A stretch of DNA of 64,000 nt, from contig JACAXG010000234.1 of NCBI GenBank assembly GCA_018881555.1, positions 1-64,000 on the forward strand, in the 5' to 3' direction. A program made the position numbers and the translations under genes. Origin of the DNA: Amblyornis subalaris. Its lineage: Eukaryota > Chordata > Aves > Passeriformes > Ptilonorhynchidae. The notes under the pieces were generated by a model, which was not told where the DNA came from, did not search any database, and worked only from the letters and a program-made list of their open reading frames with translations. Position 1 is the first letter of the stretch. Each line of letters opens with the position of its first letter. This document shows, piece after piece, positions 11,541 to 23,450 of the stretch.

Positions 11541-13528
11541 TCCCACATATCTGTTAATTTTGTCTTGAACTTTGATTTGTTGCCAGGTTTGAGGACACCA
11601 GTGGGACATGAGCCAGGTCAGACACGTGCAGAGATGCTTCTCTTTCATTGTCTGATATTTCTTCTCATAAACAGGGAGCTCTTGTTCCCTTCCCAAGGAA
11701 GATACATCCTACAGGAGGGTGTTACACAGTGCAGTGAATAACTTCTGATTGTCAGGTTTTCCCCCTTAATTGACTGGCAGAGAAAAATAAAACATCATCA
11801 GCAACAACAGCTTTGTGCTGTCTTTTATTTGAACTTTCCCAAGCGCTTTGCAATCCTGAGTGAAATAAACTTCCCAGCCCCTCCTGCAGCAGGTGGGCAG
11901 GATAGGAGGGAAGCTGGAAAGGAAATAATTTCCTGAGCTTATCCAATAAATCAAGACACGGTTTCATCTCNCTGGACTCACTGTCCCGTCCTGTATCCAT
12001 CAGGATGGGACCCAGCATGGAAATCAGGGCTGTGTTTGCTTGGGGCTGGGGTAGACTGAGGAAGGTCCCTTTGATGAGAAGAATCTTCATGCTGAAAGTT
12101 TATTCCCTGCTTTTTCCCTAATGGTCAAACCGACCTAACTGGGGTTCAGTGCTTTGCTTCCTATTCAAAGGAATAATTAACCTGTATCTATCCTTCTGGT
12201 GTCCTCTGCAACTTTTTTAAAGCAAGGTCCTTCTCCAGAAGCAGCNGGATGCCCTAAAAAGCCGTATTTTTCCCTAGAAGTTCCTGCAGCGTGCACAGGC
12301 AGCTCCGGGATGCCACATGGCTTTGATAATCCCAGCTGGGCACCACCCCACTTTGGGACCTCGCTCTGAGGGTGCTGGGCTCACTGGGAGCACCGGGGGA
12401 GCTGCCATCCCTGCCACGGAGCAGGGCATCAGCTGCTCGCCGCATGCCAGGGCTCAACGTGCCGAAAGTGGAGGAGCACGAGCTGCTGCCGCCCTCTGGG
12501 AGAGCCGTCAAAACATCTGTGATATTTGGGACCGTTCCAGGGCGAGGGAATCAGAAGTGGATCCTGGAAATCTGCCTATTATCCTAATGAGGATGTTTCC
12601 GTGTCGTGGCAGACCGAGACGGGGAGGCCGACACCGGGGAAAGGTTGGTCCAAGCGGCCTCCCGCTGTCCCAAAGGGTGGCCCGGCACTGGGGTGTCCCT
12701 GTCCGCCCCGTCAGGATCAGTGACGGGCTCCTGTCGTGTGTTATTGCCTGTGTAACTTCAGCTCCCGGGAGTATTTTCCCATTAGGAAAAGGGAAAAAAA
12801 AAAAAAATTAGAAGCTTTGCACGGGCTTTTAAGCAAACAAAATGTGGAACATGTGTGCACACAAGATTTCACACCCACGCACAATTTCCCCGCGAACAGC
12901 GCAAATGGCCCGGCGGAGTGCGAGGAAGGGAAAAGTGGGAAAGACGAGGGGAAAACGGAAAAAGGCAGAAAAAAATTCAGTTATTGTTTCGTTTTAGGGA
13001 AGCCATGTAAATTTTAAAGCAATGAAAACCAACCCCAGCCCTGTTTTATCTGATGTTTGATCAAGTTGAAAACCCTTTGGCGTTCCCTTCCCGCTCTNTG
13101 CCACGGGGGTACTGTAAAGCAAATAAAAATTGGGAATAATAATAACACATCTGGGGTGGCAAAGCGATTTTATTTAGCATTTATTGCCATCAGTCACTCC
13201 AGGTTTGCTAAAGCCTTTTGGAANCCCAAATGGATAGGGAGAACTTGGGGTTGCTTGTAGGGCAACAGCCTGAGGAGGATCATGATTAAAAGCTGCNCAA
13301 GACTTTATGAATGACAACTGGGAAGTCCTGCTACTCCCAAGATTTTTGGAGGAAAAAAAATAAATAAATGAAACCCACAGTTTCTCTGTGCACATCCAAC
13401 AGTGGCACTTTGCAACCTTTTCTGAATCCTGAAAATATTCCACTGGAATGGTGATTTATTCCCATGGTCTTTTTTGTCAGTGAAGGTTTTCCACTGAACT
13501 ATACATAGAATTTTGGGAAAATATTAGA
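11541..13528. other. Intergenic DNA, one GC-rich patch
   Basis: No repeat recognised. A GC-richer patch lies at about 12290-12720. Its 164-residue open frame has no protein signature and ends in low-complexity lysine codons, so I do not call a gene. Confidence 0.5.
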
Positions 13529-13735
13529 AATTAGGAAGAAAAATTTTCACTATGTGGGAGGTGGAACAGGTTGCCCAGAGAAGCTGTGGCTGCCCCATCC
13601 CTGGAAGTGCCCAAGGCCAGGTTGGACGGGGCTTGGAGCAACCTGGGATAGTGGAAGGTGTCCCTGCCCATGACAGGGGGTGGAACGGGATGAGCTTTCA
13701 GGTCCCTTCCAAACTATTCCGGGATTTTATGAAAA
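13529..13735 (+). mobile_element. CR1 LINE 3'-end fragment
   Basis: Forward CR1 of about 200 bases: 'aacaggttgcccagagaagc', 'gggatagtggaaggtgtccc', 'ggtcccttccaaactattcc' and a tail ending in 'gggattttatg'. Confidence 0.9.
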
Positions 13736-13869
13736 TTATTTTAAGGCAAACCCACTTCCAGAGAACCATCCCAAATAATCCCTGGCCAGGAATCCCGCGT
13801 TCCCCATCCCTCTGATCTTCTCAGAGCCAGTTTATCCTGACGCCCATTGAGTGTCCGAGTGCCTCCTCC

Positions 13870-13995
13870 CCGCCACATCGGAAACACAAATGTGAAACAC
13901 GTGCTCTGCTTCATTAAAAATTATGCTAATGGGAGACATCATTTAAATTGCTAATAGGGTCGGCTGTTTCTAGTAAGACATGACAAACTGTCTGG
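13870..13995. promoter_or_regulatory. Candidate conserved regulatory block (E-box plus homeodomain-type motifs)
   Basis: A CACGTG E-box (13898-13903) is followed by dense TAAT/ATTA motifs, including 'ttatgctaatgggagacatc' and 'atttaaattgctaataggg'. It has no repeat character and its composition differs from the flanks. The density of paired homeodomain-type cores resembles developmental enhancers. This is inference only. Confidence 0.3.
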
Positions 13996-16279
13996 AAGGA
14001 ATTTTTGCATTTTTAAAGATCCCCTTTATTCCCAAAGGGAAGCGAGTTGTTCCAGAGGGGAAAATATATATATGTATTTATATACACACACGCGCACGCA
14101 CACAAACACACACATACACAAAGACAAACACTTTTTTTTTCCCCCCTCAATAAAATTCAAGTGCTACAAATCAGCTTTTCTTTTGAGGGTGCACGAGGCT
14201 GGATCCTTTTCAGCCACGGTGGCTTTGGGAAAGGGGTGTTTGGGTGACGCTGGAGCAGGAGCTGCTGGAAGGGTGTCCCTTCACCACCCCGACCACCTCC
14301 CCACACCCCGCANGCACCAGCTACTGCTGCAGATTAGCAGCTGCTCTTTGCAAGGAATGCTGATTAGCAGCAGGCAGGGGAGGGAAAAGCCACAGGGATG
14401 GATAAAAGATGAAGCCAGAAGAGCAACCAGGACTTCTGCTCCCTCCCGGGACCGGCTCGCCTTGGAATAAGTTATTTTTGTGACAGATTGGAGCAAACTC
14501 TACAGCAAAGGGGCAGCCTTGCTGTGTCTTCCCTGAGCGGGACGCTCGTCTATCCTGTGCTTGGGCATAGTTTTGAGGTGCCTCCACCCCACCAGGAGAC
14601 ATTTGCTCCGCGCAGCAGTGATTAGAGGGAAAACCTGACCCCTGGAAGCGCTCGGGGAGCCCATCCCGCAGTGNTGGTGGGTCTGCATTGGTGGGAGTGG
14701 GGGACAGATGGCAGCACGGCCACTGGGGACACCCCCCGGAACGCCACCCATCTGCCAGAGGGAAAGGGCTTCCAACAGGGAGCAAAAGAGGACAGGGAAG
14801 CACCGGGAGGTGAAGCCGGGAGATAATGTCAGCTGAGGACCACTGGCAGGCGCAGGCCAAGGGACTGCAGCTGAGCTTCTCTAAGGGATCTGGGCATCTT
14901 CCACAAACTCCACAGCAGCCCTCCAGCTGGGAGCATCTCCACGTGCTGCTGCAGTGCTGACATCACTGACCTGACAGAATACGCTGTTTGCACCCTCATA
15001 ATAATAATAATTTTTTTGTCAAAACCTGAATCAGCTCTTCCCCCTCACCTGGGATGGGTTCCCCAGCAGCAGCTCACAGTCACAATTTAAATGCTGCTGT
15101 TGGCTGTCACTTCACCATTTCAGTGGTTCTTAATAAATTTAAGCTGTGACAGGGACGTCCATGAATTAATTTTTAATTTTAGATGACCTGGTCTTACAGG
15201 CGTGTGTGTTAAACATATCTGGTTCTGTGGTGGTTCCTTTTAATCCTTCAGTTTTATCTCTTTGGACTTACAGCTGCATAATAAAAGCAGAAATTACCTA
15301 AATGTGTGGGTTTTCCTTGTGCTTCAAGCTCTCCTTGCAGGTTTGGAAAATGACCTTNGTCCAGAGAACTTTACTTTGTGGCTGCTCGGGGTTTCTGTGG
15401 GTTTTTCAGCAGAAACGGGTGCAGAGAGATGTGAATTCAGCACTGCCCCCAGTGATTGGAACTGGGCAGGGAGCCCNGCTATGGATGAGCCAGCACAGCC
15501 AGAGGAGGTGACTGTCCCCCTTCTCCCCAGGCTGCCACATCCCCTGAAGGTGATTTTATCTCAGGAGTACAGGCAAAGTGAAGATTGTGCACATGGACAG
15601 ACACAAAATTGCTTTGTTTGTGCTCCAGACTCAATTCCAACATCAGCTCCTCTCCATCCCCTCACTCTCCTCTCCCTCTCCCAGTCCTGGCACAATATTT
15701 TTTATTAACAACATGACAACCACAAGGCTGAGCTTGTCTGTTATTTTATTTTCTCTTACTAAACCACTGCTTGCCCTCTCCATCTTGATATTTTCACTGT
15801 TTCTTTTGCTGTCCCTTTTTACCATTGTAACTCAGCACTCCAAGGTCCTCAGACAGGAGCCCCAGTAACAAATATTTACATGTGTTATGGGAAAAAAAAA
15901 AACAAAAAACCTCTCAGCAAAACANCAAACCCAAACCCAAGGAAAGCCAACAGGCAATAAAGCTGTGCTGCACTTAGCAGTGAAGGACACACTGGCTTTT
16001 TCTGCCTCTGATGGAATTATGTCCATGATTATGTCTGGCACACGATGGGCAGAAAAACTGCCCGACAACCAGGCAGCCACTAAATTAAATTCCAAGACTC
16101 CAACTGCAACTTTCTCACTGCACAGCTTTAGGAAATGCAGACGAAGCCCATGGTAAAATAAATACCCAGTAACACTGGGAGATGGGTCCTCCAATAACAG
16201 GCTGGCATTCCAGGACATTTGTCCTGCTGAAATAAACAGTGCCAGGATCTGTCCCTAATCTGGGTTTGGGGACTATTCC
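13996..16279. other. Intergenic DNA with CA and TA microsatellites
   Basis: Alternating TA then CA dinucleotides lie at about 14066-14122. No gene recognised; the longest frames here lack any protein signature. Confidence 0.55.
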
Positions 16280-16370
16280 ATAGAATCATCAAATCACAGA
16301 ATGTTTTGGGTGGGAAGGGATCTTTAAGGTCATCTAGTCCAACCCCCTGCNATGGGCAGGGTCATCTTCA
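16280..16370 (-). mobile_element. CR1 LINE 3'-end fragment
   Basis: Reverse-complement terminus: 'tagaatcatcaaatcacaga', 'gtgggaagggatctttaagg', then 'catctagtccaaccccctgc'. It may be the 3' end of the same element as the ORF2 fragment at 16504-16902, with the middle deleted. Confidence 0.85.
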
Positions 16371-16503
16371 GAGCCCCTCAGCTCCACACTACTTATCCCA
16401 GGTCAAAACCATTCCAGAGTCATGTTGCTGATGATTTTTGGGCTCCAAAACACTTCAATTTCCTTATTTCTGACAGACCCTACTGTAAGATGGACACTGG
16501 TCC

Positions 16504-16902
16504 TCAAGGACGTGAAGTTTGGGTCTTGCATCCAATTCCTGAGTCATGGCCTGAGGCAGGAGACAGTGGAAAGAGAGCTTGGAGGAGGTGATCCTCGAAT
16601 ATCAACCAGCTTCCTTGGGCCCCTCTTCCCTCCTGGGCGTTATCCCGTGGGACTGGACCAAGCAGATCCCTGAAGAGACCAAAGTATGCTCTGCTACAAC
16701 CCAAGGCCATGTGCTTGCTGAGCCCCCTCCTCGCTGCCCTGAGGGGCTCCAACTCCACCATTCCATGGTCCTTCCATCTCAGGCTGCCCTTGAGCTTCAC
16801 ATTCCCCACCAGCCCCTCCTTGTTGGGGACAACGAGGTCCAGCTTGGCCCCTTTCCCCCTTGGCTCTGTTATCACTGGGAGGAGGAAGTTGTCACAGCAC
16901 AT
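16504..16902 (-). pseudogene. CR1 LINE ORF2 fragment (end of endonuclease domain and linker)
   Basis: The reverse frame is open for 132 residues. Its N-terminal part reads DNFLLPVI, then AKLDLVVPN, then GLVGNVKLKGSLRWKDHGMV, followed by LFRDLL and WLIFEDHLL. This order matches the C-terminal part of the apurinic-type endonuclease and the following linker of CR1-family ORF2 (DNFLLQ, LDLV.TN, G.SD/H.MV.F). The expected Ser-Asp-His motif is Lys-Asp-His here, so a conserved residue is changed. The reverse transcriptase domain is absent and the element is dead. It is the only coding-region remnant of a transposon that I could identify in the window. Confidence 0.7.
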
Positions 16903-17499
16903 TCCAGGAGTGGGATGGATCCAGGTTCCCCTCGTGTAAGTGATACATTAATGTTGGTGCGGATAATCTGATACACACTTGAGTGAACAGGTGAAAGTAC
17001 TTTACCTGCCATGTTTCAGGGGAATTTAGTGAAGAAATGTATTTTTTTTATATGAAGAGGCTGTTCAGGAAGATCTCACAGCCCGTGTTTCTGAGGAGAG
17101 AAAAGTGAAGTGTCAGAACCGCCTTCAAGGCTCACAACAGGAGCATTGGGAAGATGGGAAATAGTGTTCAGCCCTATAAAAAAGGTCAGTGAGATCCTCT
17201 GCTGAACCCAGAGGTGGAATAAATAACACAATCATTCTAGGTGGGGATGGTGCTCCAAGTTTTATAAGATTGGGATCGAAAGGATTACCTCAACCTCAGA
17301 TTTATTTCAGATGTCAGATTGTACCAGCACAAGTTTATACCAAGAGTAGGTCCCAAAGGAGTGGCTCTATACAAAAAAAACAAACATACAATGCAAACCT
17401 TTAAGAAGGTTTTTAAGGTCATGAAGAGATGTGAACCTTGTCCACTTCTGTTCTCTTCTGGTTTGCTGTATTGATACATGGGATGTGTCTGAAGTATAA
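16903..17499. other. Intergenic DNA, nothing recognised
   Basis: No repeat or gene signature. It separates the CR1 ORF2 fragment from an inverted CR1 pair. Confidence 0.5.
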
Positions 17500-17770
17500 G
17501 ACAGGACAAGGGGGAATGGCTTCCCACCGCCAGACGGCAGGGTTAGATGGGATATTGGGAAGGAATTCCCGGCTGTGAGGGTGGTGAGGCCCTGGCACAG
17601 GTTTCCCAGAGAAGCTGTGGCTGCTCCATCCCTGGAAGTGTTCCAGTCCGGGTTGGATGGGGCTTGGAGCAGCCTGGGATAGTGGAAGGTGTCCCTATCC
17701 ATGGAAGGGCGTGGAACTGAATGAGCTTTAAGGTCCCTTCCCACCCAAACCTTTCCATGATGCTATGATT
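17500..17770 (+). mobile_element. CR1 LINE 3' fragment
   Basis: Forward CR1 of about 270 bases from 'acaggacaagggggaatggc' to the 'catgatgctatgatt' tail. It is one of the best-preserved copies, and its 3' end faces the 3' end of the next element. Confidence 0.92.
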
Positions 17771-17812
17771 GTAGAACCATACAGAGCCTGCAGTGACATG
17801 GAAAGTGCATTG

Positions 17813-18056
17813 GAGAATCATAGAACAGTTTGGGTTGAAAGGCACCTTTAGAGGTCCTCAACCCCCTGCCATAAGCAGGGACACCTTCCNCTATCCCAGG
17901 TTGCTCCAAGCTCCATCCAAGCTGACCTTGAATGTTTCCAGGGATGGAGCATCTACCATCTCTCTGGGCAACGTGTGCCAGGGCCTCACCACCCTCACAG
18001 GGAAGAATTCCGTCCTAATATCCCATCTATCCCTGCCTTCTGGCAGTGGGAAGTGA
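17813..18056 (-). mobile_element. CR1 LINE 3' fragment
   Basis: Reverse-complement CR1 of about 240 bases from 'gagaatcatagaacagtttg' to 'ggcagtgggaagtga'. With 17500-17770 it forms an inverted repeat with a spacer of about 42 bases. Confidence 0.92.
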
Positions 18057-19845
18057 GTCCAGTCTGCCCTGGAGAGCTTGGCTAACCCCAAGTGTGTGTG
18101 GCACGTGGCACCGCTCATCCTTAGCGCTGCGTGCACCCTCCCGGCCCCCGTTTTTGTTGTGTCTCCCACTAATCCTTCCTCCTGATGCCTCCCCTAATCT
18201 CCCCAAGCCTTTCCCTCGTTGGCTGGCACCCTTTAATCCTATTACAGAGATTTCTATTCTAAAAGTTTGGCTGAACAANGCTCCAAGCCCTGCCCAGAGT
18301 TTCACCTGGTTTGCTGAGGAAGTCGCCAGCCCCTCAGCAGCTCCGGTTCTTTCAGGAATGATGCATTTGGAATAGTATTCCTGAAAAAAAGTCTAAACCC
18401 CCGGGTCTTCTTTAGCCCTTGCTCAACGCATCCGCCTTAGGGTTTGTCCTTAGGGTTTGTCCTTAGGGTTTGTCCTCTGCATCACTGGAGAAATCAGGGA
18501 AGGATTGGATACTGCGCAGTCATTTGAAGGCTGGTTTACATTGATATTGAGTTGGGAAGGTATGGAGTATAAATAGGAATCAGGATTGCTGATCTCAAAA
18601 CCCATCCTGGCCTATTAATGCCTTTAGGGTCAGACCCAATTTTTTGGATTAGCCCAATTCCCACAGCATCAGCTTTTTGTCATGTCCCATCAAAACTCCT
18701 TCCCAAAAAGCCACTGATTCCTTCCAGCTCTGTGTGCAGCAGAAGTGAAACATCAACTACTTGAATTCCCCTGTGTTTTTCAGACAACAACTAATTTCCA
18801 GAAATAAACCCCAAAATACTCACCAAATTTTCCTCCCACATCGCCTGATTTTCTGCTGACATTGCTCACTTTTTCAGATTAGTGATACTGAAAATAGTCT
18901 AACTTCTAATCACATAATCCAAACAAGACAGGTTTCAGCCCCTCTCNCTATAGATTTACCTTCTGGTCTCACTAGGACCTGAATTTTAATGAGTTTGTGT
19001 GCTTTAAAAACTTAATTTGATGCTTATTTGGGCTCACAGTGGTGTTTTCTCATTATCTAAATCCTTCTTTGTGTAAATAAACTGACCAGTGGTTGGGAAT
19101 TGCTTCCAGAATTTCTTCCTAAAGCACCAGCAGAAGCATTTTCCAAGGCTGCATAAACCCGTGCNGTTCCCAGTCATCCCAATCCATAACCCAACACCAG
19201 TCCTCTCCCACTGCTGGAAAACCAAAGCAAGGCTGGAAACCTCCTCCTTCAAGTGTGATCATCACCTGCAAAGCTCTTCCAGGTGCCTCAAGGAGCCNGG
19301 AACTTTCCATGTGGTGGGAGCTGTCCCTCCACGCAGAGCCAGGCAGCTTAAAAATAGGCTGAATATATTAAGTGGTCAAATCAGGTTATAAATATTAAAC
19401 TGGCTGTGCTGCCTGCTGGCACAGCGAGCTCAGCGGAGCCAGCCCAGCGTGGCAGGGGGGGCTTCATTTGCAGGTTCCTGCTCCACGGGGCCACAGCTCA
19501 GCTGCAGGATGGCAGGATCCCAGCAGAATTCCAAGGTAATCACAGCCCTCCCAGAGCTGACTCCTGGATTTCTGCTCCTGTTTGTGGCATTCATCAGGCC
19601 TCAGAAGAAGGGAGAGAGCAGGAGTGCTCCATCCACTAATGACCTTCTTCTCTCTGTAATCTCCTCTGTCCTTTATTCTCCTGTCCCACCAGAATCCAGA
19701 AAAGCCAAATCTAAGAGCATTTGATCTGCAAAAAGGTGATGCCTCTTGCCCTTTAACGTGGCTCCGTTAGCAGGACAGAAGATGAGGACCTGGAGAGACA
19801 ACAAGGTCCAAATGCATCTCCCCATCCACAGCANCTTGGGACAGG
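18057..19845. other. Intergenic DNA with a short 13-bp tandem repeat
   Basis: Otherwise unremarkable. A three-copy 13-mer lies at 18435-18475. Confidence 0.55.
18435..18475. repeat. Three-copy 13-bp tandem repeat containing TTAGGG
   Basis: Three perfect copies of ccttagggtttgt plus two bases. It holds TTAGGG but is spaced at 13, so it is not a telomeric array. Confidence 0.85.
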
Positions 19846-19904
19846 GATTGGAACTGGATGAGCTTTAAGGTCTCTTCCAACCCAAACCCTTCTGNGATTC
19901 TATA
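19846..19904 (+). mobile_element. CR1 LINE 3'-end fragment (very short)
   Basis: Only the terminus remains: 'tggatgagctttaaggtctc', 'ttccaacccaaaccc', then 'ngattctat'. Confidence 0.85.
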
Positions 19905-20310
19905 TTTTGACCCAGCACTGGCACTAGAACAAACTCCTTCATGTCAACAGCACATCACATATTGTACAGAATTTAAATGCACATTGCAAACACCCCCCAG
20001 ACATTCTACGAGTGACCATGCATGGATCTTGATNATGGATCATGGCTCAGGGCTCAAGCAGCCAGGATTTCTGCAAGATCAAACCTCAGGAACATTGTGC
20101 TTCTGCTCAGAAAAAAAAAATGAAAATATGATTGAGTTAATTCTAACTCAGCTTGTGTCACAAGCATCTCTTTGCCTGGATACAGCAGGAAGAATAAGTC
20201 TAGAGTCTCTTCTGCTTCAAAAATCAGAACTGGTGATTGAATTCTGACAGCCAAACTCAGCATATGGTCACAGAGCATGGAAGAGGAAGAAGGAGAAGAG
20301 ATTTTGTTTT
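19905..20310. other. Intergenic DNA, nothing recognised
   Basis: About 400 bases between two CR1 fragments with no feature that I can support. Confidence 0.5.
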
Positions 20311-20586
20311 CATAGAATCACAGAATCACAGAATGTTTTGNGTCAGAAGGGACTTGAAAACTCATCTCATTCCAACCCTTGCCATGGGCAGGGATGCCTT
20401 CCACTACCCCAGGTTGCTCCAAGCCCCATCCAACCTGCCCTTGGACACTTCCAGAGATGGGGCAGCCACAGCCTCTCTGGGCAACCTGTGCCAGGGCCTT
20501 ACCACCTTCATGGTAAAAAATGTTTTCCTTACATGTAGTCTGAATCTCCCCTCATTTAGTTTAAGTTTACATCATTACCCTAATTT
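20311..20586 (-). mobile_element. CR1 LINE 3' fragment
   Basis: Reverse-complement CR1 starting with the terminal octamer repeat (three 'agaatcac'-like units) and reaching the 'ctgaatctcccctcatttag' part of the consensus, about 275 bases. Confidence 0.92.
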
Positions 20587-20665
20587 TANCTATTTTTTTC
20601 CAGCAGCTCCATCTTCTTCCCACTAGCAGAAGTACCACGAGACACACAACTTGGTCTTGGGAAAA

Positions 20666-20822
20666 AGAAGCTGTGGCTGCCCCATCCCTGGAATTGTCCA
20701 AGGCCAGGTTGGATGGGGCTTGGAGCAACCTGGGATAGTGGAAGGTGTCCCTGCCCATGGCAGAGGTGGAATGAAATGATCTTGACATTCATTCAAACCC
20801 AAACCATTCCATCATTCTGTGT
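20666..20822 (+). mobile_element. CR1 LINE 3'-end fragment
   Basis: Forward CR1 from 'agaagctgtggctgccccat' to the 'ccattccatcattctgtg' tail. It is divergently placed from the copy at 20311-20586 with an 80-base spacer. Confidence 0.9.
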
Positions 20823-23450
20823 CTTTATGAGCAGCTCCAGCATATTCAGCTTCCATATGTGCCCAAATCCTTCAGGGAAAGCAAAACACAAGGATAAAGT
20901 TAAACACGCGCTGCCCTGAAGGAGGGGTGATTTCATCTTTGCTAAAGGACTTTCTGGAATATTGGGGTGACACTGGCAAATGAGCCAAAAAATCTATGTT
21001 TTGAAGGCTGTGAGGGATGTACAGCTTGTGCTGAGCCTTGGTGCCCAGAGGAGGGTGATCCCTGTGTACAGCAAACCAGCCCAGCTGGCACCATCGCTGG
21101 GAGAAAACATGGGATGCTGTGGAATAAAACCTGGCTGGGCACTTGCAAGGTGTTTCTGCATTAAGAGGTTAATAGCAGAATTAAGTGCTGGGATTTAAAG
21201 TTTGGCTATAAATCAGTTAAATAAACAGACCTGCTCTGTCTGTGATCCTGGAATCACTACCAACAAACAACTGGTGGAGGAATAACCCTGTTGGGAAGAA
21301 TTGATGCACTTCACACCAAGGCTGGGCATTCCAAGCTCCTTCTTGCACCACAAGAATTGATTAGCAGAGAAGAGATCTTTCCCCATCACGTAAATCTCAG
21401 ATCAGACTGTTCGATCTGGCTAAATTATGTCTGCATAACACCCTTAAGGCACTCTGGAAAAAGTCATANCTCTGGGATATATCCTGACGTTCATTTTCAG
21501 GTGCTTTAAGGAACCCATGCATTACAACTCCTTCTGATTAGCCTTGGCTGTGCAAGATTTGCTTGATCAGTTGGAGACGGTTGTGTACAGGTTTTCAGAT
21601 TTATTTCTACATGGGCAGCAAGCCCCACATGAAGCAAATCACNGCCAAAAAGGTGAGTCTTGAGTACTGTCCCGAGCTCTGTCTTGCAGAGGTTTCGTGC
21701 TCCATCCCCCTGCATGGTGGTGGAAGGAGGGGAGGGACCATTTCTGCCTCACACGGTGGCATCTTGCCCCAAAAAATTGTCCCTGGGGTGATCAGGCTAA
21801 GGGGGTGAGGAGGGCAGCAGAGCACACAGGGCAATTTTGGGTTTTCCAAGCCTTATCAAAATCTGGTTTTGTCAAAAATGGGGAAATGCTCCCCTGCAAT
21901 CTGGTTTTTCTCCTCCAGTTAACTGAGCCAAGATGACATTGAAGTAGGAAGTGGAATAAATACACACAAGAAATCTCTTCACCAAGTTATTTAATTCATC
22001 AGAAGGGACACTTAACCATACAGCAGCACCTTATTTACATTGAACTGCTCTTTATGCATCCTGTAAACATCAGAAGCAATTTCTAATAAATTACAATCCA
22101 GGGAGCAGCAAATCAACAATATCACTGAGTTGTTTAAACGAATTCATTACAAAATATATTGCCTTTTTCCCTGTGACTTCATTCAGATTGCACTTGAAAG
22201 CATTATTCTCCTGAATTTTCTGTCCAGGATGTACATGTGCAAAAATATCTCCAAGCAAGAGGAGATTGTATTTTAAACTTCATTGCCCTTGACCTCAGGT
22301 CTTTTTGAGTCTATTATGTCCCAGCCTCTCTGGCATCACCATCACTGGTGACATCTAACAACAAACAGCCCCAACAGCAGGTCCCAGCTAATTCAAATTG
22401 AGATCACAGATTCAGCCATGGAAGAGCCTGAAAAAGAAATCCCTAAAATTTCTGTAACCTCTGGGCTTCTCTTTACCAGAAAGGATGTTCTACACGAAGT
22501 AATAGGAAAATGTAATATTGTTTGCCAGTTTAATTGGATGTGCTCCTGCCCTGTTATGAAAGAGATTGGCTCTTGCTGACCGTGTATAAAACACAGGATG
22601 AGAGCAGATCCCGGTCGTTCAAAGTGACAAAAAAANCAGCAGTGATTTGAGGTGATGTGACAGCAATGGGGACATTTTCTTGGCCTCCTTTTCAAGTGCG
22701 GGAAGGGACTTGGAAAGGGGTTCTTCAGGGTGGATGTCACTTGGTGGAGGACGACCCCGTTGTGCCCAACTCCCTGCNTGTTGAAAATGAGGTCCAAGGC
22801 AGCCCCCACAGCACAACTCCTGATTTTTGAGGTCAGTGGTGGTGGTCCCCTGCATCCCACTGCTCCTGGCAATGCAAAAATCCATTGTGGAAGCAACATG
22901 GATTTCAGNGATACGATGGAGAGCAGGACAAGAAGCCCTGGGGGACTGTTCTTGCTCATCGTTCACAGACCTGACCGCTATTTATTATGAAACCAAGAGC
23001 TGGAAGAGCAGAAAAGGGAACCTGGNCAGAGATGACAAAGCAGGAACAGGTTCATCTGCGGCAGAACAGCCTTGTCCCAGCATTCCCACAAAGCTCTTGT
23101 GGGCTACGAACTCGCTGGGAGGAGTGGTTCAAGTAGCTGCTGTCTGCCTCGCTTTCTCTGCCTTCATTTACAGAAAGCCACNAGAAATATTTCATCCTCT
23201 TCGTTGAGACAGTTTCCTTGCACTTAGGGAGGCGGAACAAGTGCATTTATGCTCTCACTCCAGGGCTTGCTGATGGCCGTGAGAGGCAGCTGGGGACTGG
23301 GACTGGGCTTGTTACAGCTTCAGAAATTCAGTGAAGTGCCTTTGCTCTGGGTGAGAACGAGGAGAGCTCTCCGTGCTGCCTGACCTCAGCTCCCCTCCCG
23401 AGCCACCACAGCAACAGGAGAAGGCTTCCTGCCACAGTTGCTTCCCAGGG
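20823..23450. other. Intergenic DNA, no gene recognised
   Basis: About 2.6 kb. The reverse-strand frame at 22393-22959 is long (188 codons, several N) but matches no protein family I know and contains no LINE or retroviral motif, so it is not called. Confidence 0.5.

Noticed and set aside
18435..18475. Interstitial telomeric repeat
   Set aside because: TTAGGG occurs only once per 13-base unit, so it is not a (TTAGGG)n array.
22393..22959. 188-codon reverse frame as a possible retroelement protein
   Set aside because: No reverse transcriptase, integrase, gag or endonuclease motif found; it contains several N bases.
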